A stretch of DNA of 64,000 nt. It comes from Zingiber officinale. Lineage: Eukaryota; Streptophyta; Magnoliopsida; Zingiberales; Zingiberaceae. Position 1 is the stretch's first letter; each line of letters starts with the position of its first letter. The notes under the pieces are model-generated. The model worked only from the letters and a program-made list of their open reading frames with translations. It ran no database searches and was not told the DNA's origin. The translations under genes were made by a program, and so were the position numbers. Positions 10,046 to 19,903 of the stretch are shown in pieces. The stretch spans positions 6,187,474 to 6,251,473 of the forward strand of contig NC_056002.1 in NCBI RefSeq assembly GCF_018446385.1. The letters are read 5' to 3'.

Positions 10046-10969
10046 TTATGATAATTTTACCTCCTCTGTTCTTTTAATGTCGAGTCCGAACCTGGTCTCT
10101 CCTTCCTCCGGGGAGACGAGCACTGGGATCTCGTGGGTTCCCGGAAGAAACCAGAGGCGTACGGCTAACAGTTGTTTGACTGGCAGCAACGAAGACTTCG
10201 AAGCCTGCTGGTTGTGTCTGCTCCGTACTGTAGAAGTACTCCAAAACAACTCTGTTTGAACGTTGACGAAGACGAGCGGCGCACCTGAGGAGACGGCGGC
10301 AGAGAACCAGGCCATGGCTCGCCTCGTTACGGCGTCCACGCAACGGTCCGTGGGGAAGGGCTTAAATAGGATGGAGCTCACGAGGGTGGCGTTGCGATCC
10401 GGCAAGTAGATCGCCTTCTTCTTCTTCCAGTCGTAGCAGATGTTTTTCTTCCTGTCGAAGGCGCTGCTGATTCCGTCCATGTTCACCACACTTCTGCTCA
10501 TTTCTGTTTCACAGAGATGAAATTTTTGAAATTTTCTTTTCAATTTGGAGCGTTTCAATGGCTTCAGGCTCTCACCTTGGAGCTCGGTGCATCGTTGAGG
10601 CGTCATATCCCCCAGCACGGCGACATGGCGATCGTCGCCGGCAGCCATGACGGTGTACCGGCGATAGAGGTTGCTGCCGCGGTAGGAGGTGACGCGGGTG
10701 CGGAGCTCGAGCGTGACGCCGCCTCGCTGGACCTTGACCCAGACGGAGCTGGACCGGCGACTGAGCAGGCTCAACAAATTGCTGAGCTCCGACCTAGTCC
10801 TGGCAGCGGAGTAAGCAGCGAGGCGCTGCTCCTGGTCGTCTCCGGCGCTGCAGGATGGGGCGACGCCCTGGACGATGTCGCCGGGGAGCGGCATGGTGTC
10901 GTCCCACTCCTCCCGCGGCATGGAATCGCCGACTCGTTTCACTCCGACCAACGTCGCGGCGCCGCCCAT
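10046..10969 (-). CDS. Unrecognised plant protein, two exons, doubtful 3' end
   Basis: Exon 1 is 10576-10969. A 72-base intron (10504-10575, GTGAGA...AACAG) has a length divisible by three and no stop, so the unspliced frame also stays open. Exon 2 starts at 10503. Spliced length is about 283 aa. I do not recognise the family. Visible features: an acidic N-terminus, GDIVQGVAPS, an Arg/Leu-rich helix (ARTRSELSNLLSLLSRR), a beta-rich part (VWVKVQRGGVTLELRTRVTSYRG, VAVLGDMT), a Lys patch (DWKKKKAI) and a C-terminal MAWFSAAVSSGAPLVFVNVQ. After VFVNVQ, near 10262, the residues turn unconvincing. The next frame over reads RVVLEYFYSTEQTQPAGFEV and ends at 10074, which suggests a one- or two-base shift or a sequencing error. 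There is no signal peptide or membrane segment. Codon use is GC-rich, like a real gene. Confidence 0.6.
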   Translation of the reverse strand: MGGAATLVGVKRVGDSMPREEWDDTMPLPGDIVQGVAPSCSAGDDQEQRLAAYSAARTRSELSNLLSLLSRRSSSVWVKVQRGGVTLELRTRVTSYRGSNLYRRYTVMAAGDDRHVAVLGDMTPQRCTELQGESLKPLKRSKLKRKFQKFHLCETEMSRSVVNMDGISSAFDRKKNICYDWKKKKAIYLPDRNATLVSSILFKPFPTDRCVDAVTRRAMAWFSAAVSSGAPLVFVNVQTELFWSTSTVRSRHNQQASKSSLLPVKQLLAVRLWFLPGTHEIPVLVSPEEGETRFGLDIKRTEEVKLS

Positions 10970-13900
10970 GACTCGTCGGGATCAAAACTTAGCTAAATCA
11001 ATCATTCAATTTGCACGCGATCCAGGAAGAGCTTAGGACGTTGCCGGTGCTCGAGATCTTAAAACGCATCGCCTCGCCTCAATTGCCGTCGTGAACTAAT
11101 AATTGTTCGTGAATATTGAGGAGAAGCGACGACAATCTTGTTTCAAGTCAGCATTGAAATCGACGCAATTGCCTCGTCGAGCTTATAAAACTACTATTTT
11201 TTTTATCCAAACTCAAAGAAGTTAATTTTCAATTATAGGGGGATTTTTAAATAGGTTCGTTAAGAATCTGTAACTTCATTCACATAAACAAACATATCGA
11301 ATCCAATAATCTAAAGATTTATGACTCAAGAAAAAATCTCAATGAAATATTAAGGATAGATACATAAATTTATAGTCTATTATTTCATTTTTTATGGACT
11401 TTATTATTTTATATATCTATCCTTGATCATTCATTGAGATTCTTTATTTGAACATATCATTTTTCTAACTTAAAATATTTAAAGTACGAATTTATTAATG
11501 TATATGGGCCGGGATTGATACTTCAATGGGCCCAAGAATATACACCTAATGCCTAAGGGGCGGTGTCATGTTAATGTGGGCTAAGAATGGATTGGGCCGT
11601 TGCCTATTAGGGAGTGATCAAGATAGCTGACAGGGGTGATGCCTTGTGGTCTTCTTTGTGGTCCTTGCTGGGCACCATATTCAATTCACGTTCCTCGACC
11701 CGTCTCAGAATTTGCTGAGCATGAACAGCGACTGAGAAAGGACTTCAAATAAATCAATTATATCACCCACCGATTCCCAGATCCATTTTTGATCTTGTTC
11801 TACCTGATCATGGCATGTTACAGTTAAATTCTCATGGCATCACTACTAACGGCATTTATACAACTGTGGCTATTTCAGTACCAGCGTGTCTTACCTGTGA
11901 CCTAGTGCTGCACTAATTTAGTCCCTGTCCTTGGCATCAATGCTGCAGGTCTACTCGACCATCAAGTCCTCAATAGAAATCTCGAGCAAACACGCCAATA
12001 AATTAAGGGCAACAAAGAGAGATCGGTGACACCGATGAAGACTGGTACTGACGATGATCATGATCACACACACAAGCCAACACTAGAAAAATTAATGCAA
12101 ATAGCGACTCTTTATGAGACTTCCTCTACTCAGTTACGTGGCTTAATTAGTTTGCCACTTCTATTTATGACGGATCCTAAAGAAGAGAAAAAACGTATGT
12201 GAGGTGAAAGTGGATAAGTCGATAAGTATTCCAGTGAAGAAGAGAATTTTTGTGAAGGACCACCTCTCATTGCTGCTTTAGATCTGAGGTAGATATGATA
12301 TTTAAACAAGCGTGGTCACTTACAATCAATATAAAAAGTGGAATAATAAATGGGGGAAAAAACTTTCAAATGGAACAATTCAAATAGTGTGATCCCCCAC
12401 TGAGTTCTGTCAAGCAGCAAGATGTAATTATCACCTAAAGAGACAGTTGCAAATGGGCAGTCCAATTCGATTTATTAGGATAGTGACTTGGTTGTGTAGG
12501 TGGTCTTGATCCATGTACTGCTGACATTTCCCTATAGCATTAGTTAAACCTCCCTATCATCAATCAGCCCCTCAAGGCTGGTCTATCTTAATTTCCACAG
12601 CATCCAAGGTTTGTAAAAGTGAAATGTAGATATCTACATGTGAATACGAGGGTGGTCCAGTGGAGGAGCTATCTTGCAAATAAAGTATACAAGCAAGCAG
12701 GCCCTCTTCTCTGTGGCTTTCTTAATTACACATTTCATGCCTCACATGGGATCCTGCTTACCTCCTGCTAGGTAGGATATATGGACTATTAGAACAATTT
12801 AATCAAGCTAACTTTAAGATATCTAATCACAATTCACATCACTAAACTTGGGCACATAAATTAGGAGGAAAAACTAGGAACAGTCAGGGATAATCGCAAT
12901 AGAGTTCGAGTGTGGAAAATGACAAGAGCTACACAATCAACTTAAATGAGAAGGCCTAATCATTTTGAAGCCAAGTCCCCACATCCCCTCATGGGCATTC
13001 ATAGCACATGAGAAAAGAACCACCACCACATCGCTTTCCTTTCTTTTTTGGCTTCACTCAAAAGACAACTGCAATTTATTTGGTTGAAGGGAACTTTAGC
13101 TTAGAGATCATACTCCATCCATAGTGGTCCTAGGATTAAATCTTTCTACCGACAACACAATCGATTCATGCCTTGAGAAGACCACCAAAGTGAGTATTAA
13201 TGAGCAGACCCAGTTCTGGTGGCATTGATGGTGGTTTATCATGCACAAAAAACATCCTCTTGTTCAAAGCAGTTCAATAATTGATTCAAATGTCAGTGTC
13301 CATCATATGTGTTCTGCTCCGATTGGCCTCGATAGATCAAGCTTCTGTAGTTAAAAGTGAATCGTTCTCCTCTCTGCAGCCACATATCTTGGCAAGTTTC
13401 CAAGTCCTCTCCATATTAAATGGTTGATGGTTCTGCTCTCTGCAATTAGTGCATCTTAGTTTGATATTTTCAAACATAAACAGCATTTGCTTGAGAGAAG
13501 AAAGGAAGAAGAGGAAAGAATTGAATGACCATTATAGAACGTGTAATTAATCATCTGAAACAAAGATGCTAGGCAAGATCTATGAGATGGACCCCAAATT
13601 GATTCAGTTTAAGATGTGAAATATTCTCATAGTAGTCATGCACATCAGGAGCGTGTATGCATTGGAATTATTAGGGGACATGGTTCCTTTAAGCTCACCG
13701 AGCTGGCTTTTGCATTGCATGCATACATCGTATAAACACATAATTATCCGAGAGCCTTGGCTTATTAAACCCTTCCTATTGCTATGATTAAGCTGATTTC
13801 CCAGGAGACAAAACAAGTACATCTTTGGTCCACTATTAAAGACAATGAGTAGGTGATCCAATTGAGTACATAGTTGGAATTATGAAAAATAAGCTTGAGA

Positions 13901-14821
13901 GAATACCAGAGTAATGCATGGTTATAATGTGTTAGTAGGTAATTAAACCTAATTTTAGTTTGTAATTAATTACTAGGGTTCTTTTATGTATGGGATGAAT
14001 AAGTCAGATGACTTCAGTGGATACGGATTCATGGTTACTATGTTGCGTCCACTTCACAGGACCATTGCAAGTGTAAAATGAGGGAGAAGAGAACATAAAA
14101 ATGAAGCATGGCAGTAAGAGGAAACAATCACAGAATGTGTCTGGCATGCATGATTAAAGCAACCTCTTTTTTTTTTCTATAAAGATACGTAGACATAGAG
14201 GGAAAGAAAGAAAGGGGAAGGGACAGGGACAATTTGCATAATAGCACAAAGATACATATCCCAGTTAATATTTTTTTTTAAAATTCTTCTTAAAATTATT
14301 AAAAAGTTTAAAATTGTCCAAATGTTAAATAATGAGATAATGTTTAATGACGGTTTAATTTTCATGAAAACATCAACTAAAGTTTTTACAAAGAATAGAA
14401 AGATGTTAAGAGTATCTACGGTTTCTCTATAATATCTCTAAAATTTAGGATAAAACACCCACTTTATTAAATTTAGACAATCATTTTTCATTACACACTA
14501 CATCAGCTACACGAAAATTTCCATTATCTTTATTGTTTTATTATTTTTCCTCACTCTTCCACTTTTTTTAATTATTTTTTTCTCTTATGTAATATCTACT
14601 TTTCATTATCCAATCCATTCCCTTTATTTTTTTTCTCTCTCCCAAATTAAATGATATTTTAATATTTAGGGAATAGATTTCATTCTCTAAATTTAGAGAA
14701 GTATTGTTCATGAAATCTAAATTCAGGAAATGGATAGGGTAACTGATGCAAAGGTTTTTATTTTATGTAAAATGTAAAATTTAAGGTAAATCCTGTGTTT
14801 AGGGAAGGTGATGCGGATGCT
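10970..14821. other. Long intergenic stretch, no gene recognised
   Basis: Apart from the minus-strand promoter of the previous gene (a possible TATA, 'cttataaaac', at 11182-11191), I see only non-coding DNA. The frames at 13604-13861 and 14177-14365 have no recognisable content. From 14100 the DNA becomes AT-rich, with poly-T runs and several 'aaatttagag' words. No tRNA, rRNA or miRNA precursor was recognised. Confidence 0.4.
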
Positions 14822-16640
14822 TTTAGGATCCCATATATTATAATAGTTTTAATTAATAAGCTTCTCTTTGATTTTCCAAGTAAGACATTTTTTCAATGAG
14901 AGGTTTTTTCGCTCTCGGTGAGTTTTTTTTTTTCGTGAGATATTTATCTTTTTACTTTATCAATTTCATTCCAATCTTTTGGGTGATTTGAGGGTTTGAT
15001 TTTAATGTTGCATCAATTGGTATCGAAGCAAATATAAAAAGTTCAATTCTAGACCTCACTCTATGATCATCATAGTTCTATTTTTTTTTTCAGTGCTTGC
15101 TATCAGTCATCTCCATTATTCTGTTCAACACTATTCCACATTATTCTGTTCAATACTACACCACTACCCCATTTTCCTCTCTTAGCAAGACACTATTATT
15201 CCTCTCTTTTTATTTTATTTTATTTTTATAACAGGTATCGAGATCTTACAGCTAATCCTTGGGGGACACAGTCCGACCCTATATTTTGCCCACCAAGTAA
15301 ATCGGGAAGTGCTCGTGATTGTCTATCTAGAGTGGCCAGCGTACTTAGGTTTGTCATTCTATTGGAGGAAAAATGTTTTACAATGTGTTATAGCTGGGAT
15401 TCGAACCTTAAGTGTCTGGTTAGCTGCTGAAGTGCCTGACCGCTGCACCAAAGCCCCGGGGGCATTATTCCTCTCTTTCTTAGCGCTTCACTTTGCATTC
15501 ATTTTCTTTATCGCCATCATCTCCACTAGTAGCCCACCGTTATTGTTGCTTGTTCATCGCTTTAACAAACATTGTCTTAACAGACATTGTCTTCTCCTTG
15601 TTGTGCTGAACTACCCTTGTTGTCACAACTATTCCTTACAATCTCGCTGATGAGCCTCCTAACCACGAGTCTCTCCTCTCCAATCACCTTTGTCGTGCCT
15701 CCACATGAAATTGTATTGAATAAATGATTATATGCATAAATTTTCATATTACGTTCATGAATTTGAACTTTTTTATAACATATGGTGTAGAAGCATTATT
15801 TAGCCATATTATGAGAAAAATTAATTGTAATGCTTATTTATTTAACTTTTTAATTTATTTAAACATAAGCTTAATTTTTAAAAACGAACTCAAGCATTTA
15901 TCTTTGTATATTGACTTTGTTATATGCTATGTAGATTCATCATCACCTTTACAACATTCACACCCCATTCCCATGATTTCAATGAAGGGTTGGGCAACAT
16001 TCTTATCATATAACAAACTCAGATGTTTTCTTATTCTTTAGAAAAGGTGACTAAAAAGAAATACAACAAAAAGAGGAGCAAAGTGCATCAATTTCTTGCC
16101 TATTAGAAGAGACATTCAAAGAGAAGAATAATGAGGTAACATTGTTTAAAAAAATTAGTGACACACTTGTTCTCTATGCATGGAAGCTACAAATCAAGAA
16201 GACGAGTTGACAACTTGCCTATTTGGAGTCAAGTTCTCCTCAATGGAGGAGAATAATGCAATTAGAAATTTCAAATCCTATTTAACATTGTTGAAAAGCT
16301 CAAAGTTTTCTAAGTCATTTAAATTTTCATAGTTTTTACATTTTTAAAAAAATAGGATAATTGTCAATAGTTATTTCGTTTTTAGAAAAAGTCAATTAGA
16401 TTCACTATTGGAATAATCTAATTTTTATTTTATAAAAAAAAAGTTTGACAGAGTCCCATATATTGCAACAGTTTTAATTGATACATTTCCCTTTGATTCC
16501 TTGTATGCAATTTTTTTTTTTTTTTCAATAAGAGTTTTCCTTTCAGCAAAGTTTTATTTTATCTTCATGAGATCTCCTTGCTTCATCAATTTTGTCTCAA
16601 TCTTATGGATGATTTAACGGTATGATTTTGGCATTGCATC
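14822..16640 (+). mobile_element. Small non-coding LTR element (TRIM/LARD-like)
   Basis: Two diverged direct copies about 190 bases long (about 14827-15015 and 16451-16638) share 'tcccatatatt', 'agttttaatt', 'ctttgatt', 'catcaattt' and end '...ttgcatca'. Directly after the first copy comes TTGGTATCGAAGCA, a slightly altered Met-tRNA primer site (usual TGGTATCAGAGC). That order, LTR then primer site, identifies a small LTR retrotransposon. The interior has no pol domains. It is a broken, old fossil whose copies differ at roughly a third of positions by eye. I could not fix the outer bases or a target duplication. A SINE has jumped into it. Confidence 0.55.
15210..15463 (-). mobile_element. tRNA-derived SINE, full length, 254 bp
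   Basis: On the minus strand it starts GCCCCGGGGCTTTGGTGCAGCGGT (Pol III A box TGGTGCAGCGGT). It continues with the B box GGTTCGAATCC about 55 bases into the element and ends in an (AAAAT)n-like tail. A perfect 15-base target duplication, ATTATTCCTCTCTTT, lies at 15195-15209 and 15464-15478. The frame 15309-15650 on the plus strand crosses it and is not a gene. A relative of the same family lies at 30008-30204. Confidence 0.9.
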
Positions 16641-16645
16641 AATAA

Positions 16646-18094
16646 AGTTGCTATATTACTAGTCGAGGGAACAAGATTCATCATACAAACTACCTTTTGC
16701 AGCAAAGAGCAAGAAGTTGATCTTTCCCTTATACGACAATGGCAAGAGTCCCATGGCCAGATAGTATATAGATTTTGCAGTTCATATATATTTTACCATG
16801 GTCCTGTTTTATTGCTTTTATACGAGGGGTCTCATGCACATCCATTGATGTCTTATTCAGATCATAGAACTACTAATTTTAGCCACATGTACAGAAGCCT
16901 ACATAACTGGACAACTGGATGAACAGAAATATTCTACATACTACAAGAAAAAGGAATGAACCTTACATGAACCTTACTGGGTCATATGGACACAATTTGG
17001 CTTTTATGGCTCATACCAATGCAAAGAAGTAAATTTCATGGACATTATACCTATAAAAAAAAAGATATTTTTGTGGACAATGCCAATGCTGGTCCTTTTC
17101 CTTGACAATGACAAGGAGGTTCCTTTGTTATACTAAACATTAATTTCAAATTGTACAGAATTGATCATATCTACCTGCATGTTAAAACTACTTGTTAACT
17201 TAAGCTGTAAAACACACCTTTGCAATATTTTTCTTTGGTGACAAACTTATAGTGGCTGTTCATGAGTAATTTATGGTGCATCTACTAAAATCTTAGCCCA
17301 GTATGAGCAGCAAACATCAGAGAAGAAAAAAATATATATCATGTAGGCAGGTAAAGATAAATGCATGTTATTTAAAAACAGCTAGGTAAAGATAAATGGC
17401 AAATACAGACTTGAATGAGCATGTAGGCAGGTGAATAAATCATCAAGAACGTCCACATACCTTCTTATTTCTCCAGGACCACTTTCTTTGCTCTGCAGCA
17501 TCCAGCCACCAAGTATGAAGAGGCTACAGCTATAAAAAAAGGTAGCACCCGATGTAGTATCACATACTGTGTGTGTGAAGGAGAGAAGCAGAACCAGTCA
17601 CGTACTTGTCTACTCCTCCTCTACTGCTACCTGTGCTGCTTTCTTGCACATGCATGAAAGCCAAACTCGTAAAGTAGAAAATTGATAACAGACTGAGCAG
17701 ATTGACCCATGGCGAGGTGACGGTGTTGTTGCTGTGGTACTTGGTTGTTGTTTGACAGGGCAAAAGCCAGCTCCCCCACCAGACCAGCTCAGTCACTCCA
17801 CCACCAGCATCAGCAAACAACTGCTGCATCCAGTGTCAGTACTGTTTTCAACAGATGGGGTCTGCTTCGTTTGTCCATATTCCTCTCTCTCTTTACCTCA
17901 CTCTTAGTAGATAACATACCTCATCCCTTCCATCATCCTCCAAGCTACTGTCAAAGGGGAGATATGGAACATCGCGGTTTAAAGAATTTGGATCAACAGA
18001 GTTATATAGATCTTTCTGTAACATCTCCCTCTTATTAGGAGTTCAAACCTACAGAGGCAATTCGACAAACAGTTAACAAGCGGCGGCCAACAAG
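16646..18094. other. Intergenic DNA and promoter of the zinc-finger gene
   Basis: No coding exon recognised. The minus frame 17560-17829 and the plus frame 17745-18038 overlap and have no domain. A possible TATA box (TATATAG, 18003-18009) lies about 90 bases before the zinc-finger ATG. Confidence 0.4.
18003..18009 (+). promoter_or_regulatory. Possible TATA box of the zinc-finger gene
   Basis: TATATAG about 90 bases upstream of the start codon at 18095, a reasonable plant spacing with a short leader. Based on position and sequence only. Confidence 0.3.
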
Positions 18095-18829
18095 ATGAGC
18101 GAGCGCGAGGCGCGCGACTTCACGAGCACGGTAGACTCCTTCGCCCAGCTTCCCTTCATCCGCCCGGCCGCACCGAAACACGCCGGCAACGCCTCAGCCA
18201 TCCGCCTTTTCGGCATCGAAGTCCCTCACCACCAGAACACCGAAGAAGACACCAACAAAGACCACACCACCATCGGCGCCGCCTCCGCCGCCACGTCCGC
18301 CAACGGCGAGATCGCGCGCAAGTTCGAATGCCACTACTGCTGCCGGCAATTCCCGACCTCGCAAGCCCTAGGCGGCCACCAAAACGCCCACAAGCGCGAG
18401 CGCCAGAACGCGAAGCGGGCTCACCTCCAGGCCCACCACGGCCCTCTGGTCATCGACGGCCGCCACCACGTCTACGGCCTCTTCAACTATCACCACCAGT
18501 ACCCCGCTCCTCCGCAACCTCCTCCATGGCATCACCATGCAACTAGCTTCTTCGGCGGATTCGGCGCGGTGGGCCAGCCCATCAGCGCCAGCCCGATGCC
18601 GGGGATCTGGCGGGCTCACGGGGGCGTGACCCACGTGGACTCGCTGACGCCGCCGGTGCCATGGATGATAAGAGGAGAAGATCGAGCCGAGTCGAAAAGC
18701 ATTGCCAATGTTAGTAGCAGTTTAACTGCTGCTGCGGCTTCTACTCCGTCTGCATCTCCCAAAACCCAACTCAGCTTCCAACTGATGCCAACTGCCAAGG
18801 AGAGCGTGAGTTTGGATCTGCGCCTGTGA
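18095..18829 (+). CDS. Single C2H2 (QALGGH) zinc-finger repressor, GIS/ZFP5-8 type
   Basis: A 244-aa nuclear transcription factor of the plant one-finger C2H2 group (GIS, ZFP5, ZFP6, ZFP8). In Arabidopsis these act with gibberellin and cytokinin signals on trichomes and root hairs. An IRLFGIEVP box (residues 36-44) matches the N-terminal motif of that group. The finger is C79-x2-C82-x12-H95-x3-H99 with the plant-specific QALGGH at 90-95, followed by a basic KRERQNAKR stretch. The protein ends in SLDLRL, a C-terminal EAR-type (LxLxL) repression motif. The middle is His/Pro-rich. It is a single exon, as usual for the group. The start gives a complete N-terminal motif. Which ortholog it is cannot be decided by eye. 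Confidence 0.9.
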   Translation: MSEREARDFTSTVDSFAQLPFIRPAAPKHAGNASAIRLFGIEVPHHQNTEEDTNKDHTTIGAASAATSANGEIARKFECHYCCRQFPTSQALGGHQNAHKRERQNAKRAHLQAHHGPLVIDGRHHVYGLFNYHHQYPAPPQPPPWHHHATSFFGGFGAVGQPISASPMPGIWRAHGGVTHVDSLTPPVPWMIRGEDRAESKSIANVSSSLTAAAASTPSASPKTQLSFQLMPTAKESVSLDLRL

Positions 18830-19903
18830 TCATCCGATTTCTCTTGCTACATTTTTTTTTTTTTTTTTGGAGAGAATAATTAAATTGTTTGTTTCTTGTT
18901 CATTAGTTTTTATTAAACTGCTTTACAATCTTCTTTTTATGAGAAGAACTCAATTTACAACCTTAAACAAATTCTTAGAATCTCAAACGAGTCCCCAGTT
19001 GACCAGTAGATCGATGAATCATATATAATAAATCGAATATATAATGTATAATATTTGACTTCTATTATATCACAGATTATTTGCACATTATGTTAGAATT
19101 GTCCTTAGCCATAGAGTTTTCTTTAGAATCACCTTTATTAAAACACTAAATCTTTCGTATAATTCTTCTAATAATTTTTAATTAGTGGTTTTTTTAAACA
19201 AAATATCAGGTAGGCGATCTTCTCTTCTAATTCATCTTCTGAGTAAATATAGACTACAATTTATACATGCCCAAAAACTAATCTGTGATTATTTTTATCA
19301 ATCATGCAGACAGAATATTCAACAGTAGTTTTGATAATGATAGATGTAGGCTGACTTGTATTAACAAACGAGAGATCCACATGCAGACAATTGTTCTAGC
19401 CAAAAATTTAATATTTCATCAAAAGGGATCCATTAAAGTAAAACAAAATTATGCCCCAGTTTTACAAGATTACGAGCAAGTTGCTCATATAATTAGGCCT
19501 ATGCTTTTCTTAAATTCAAGAGGGTAATGATTGAGAAGTCTAAGAACACAGGCACATTATTTTAAAATTTTCTGATAACTCGGAGATAGCAGTCATCATT
19601 AATTTTCTCTTTGAAATTCTCTGAAGAAATATTGAACATTTAATTTGTCTCTTGCTGACTAGTGAGACTGACTCTCTTAGATATCTGTTTCAATCTTCCA
19701 ACACATACAATTTCCATTTCTACGACTGCTCGCAAAAGGGACCTTGCCCTTCTTGTCTTCTGCGTTGATAAAATTGCTTGTATTCATCAAAAGCCAAGCA
19801 CCAAGAAATCCTTTACAAAATTGTGTAAAGAAGACCTTGATCCAGATCAGTGATGCAATTTTGAGTAAATTTAAGCACAGAAATCCCTCGAATATTAGCA
19901 TCC
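18830..19903. other. Convergent intergenic DNA, no gene recognised
   Basis: This is the 3' flank of the zinc-finger gene (+) and of the PPR gene (-), which point at each other. It is AT-rich with a poly-T run at 18852-18869. The short frames at 19285-19527 and 19662-19853 have no domain. Confidence 0.4.

Noticed and set aside
15399-15462. tRNA gene, suggested by A and B boxes
   Set aside because: The cloverleaf stems do not close, and the segment has a SINE body, an A-rich tail and a target duplication.
15309-15650. A 113-codon plus frame
   Set aside because: It runs across a minus-strand SINE and into poly-pyrimidine DNA.
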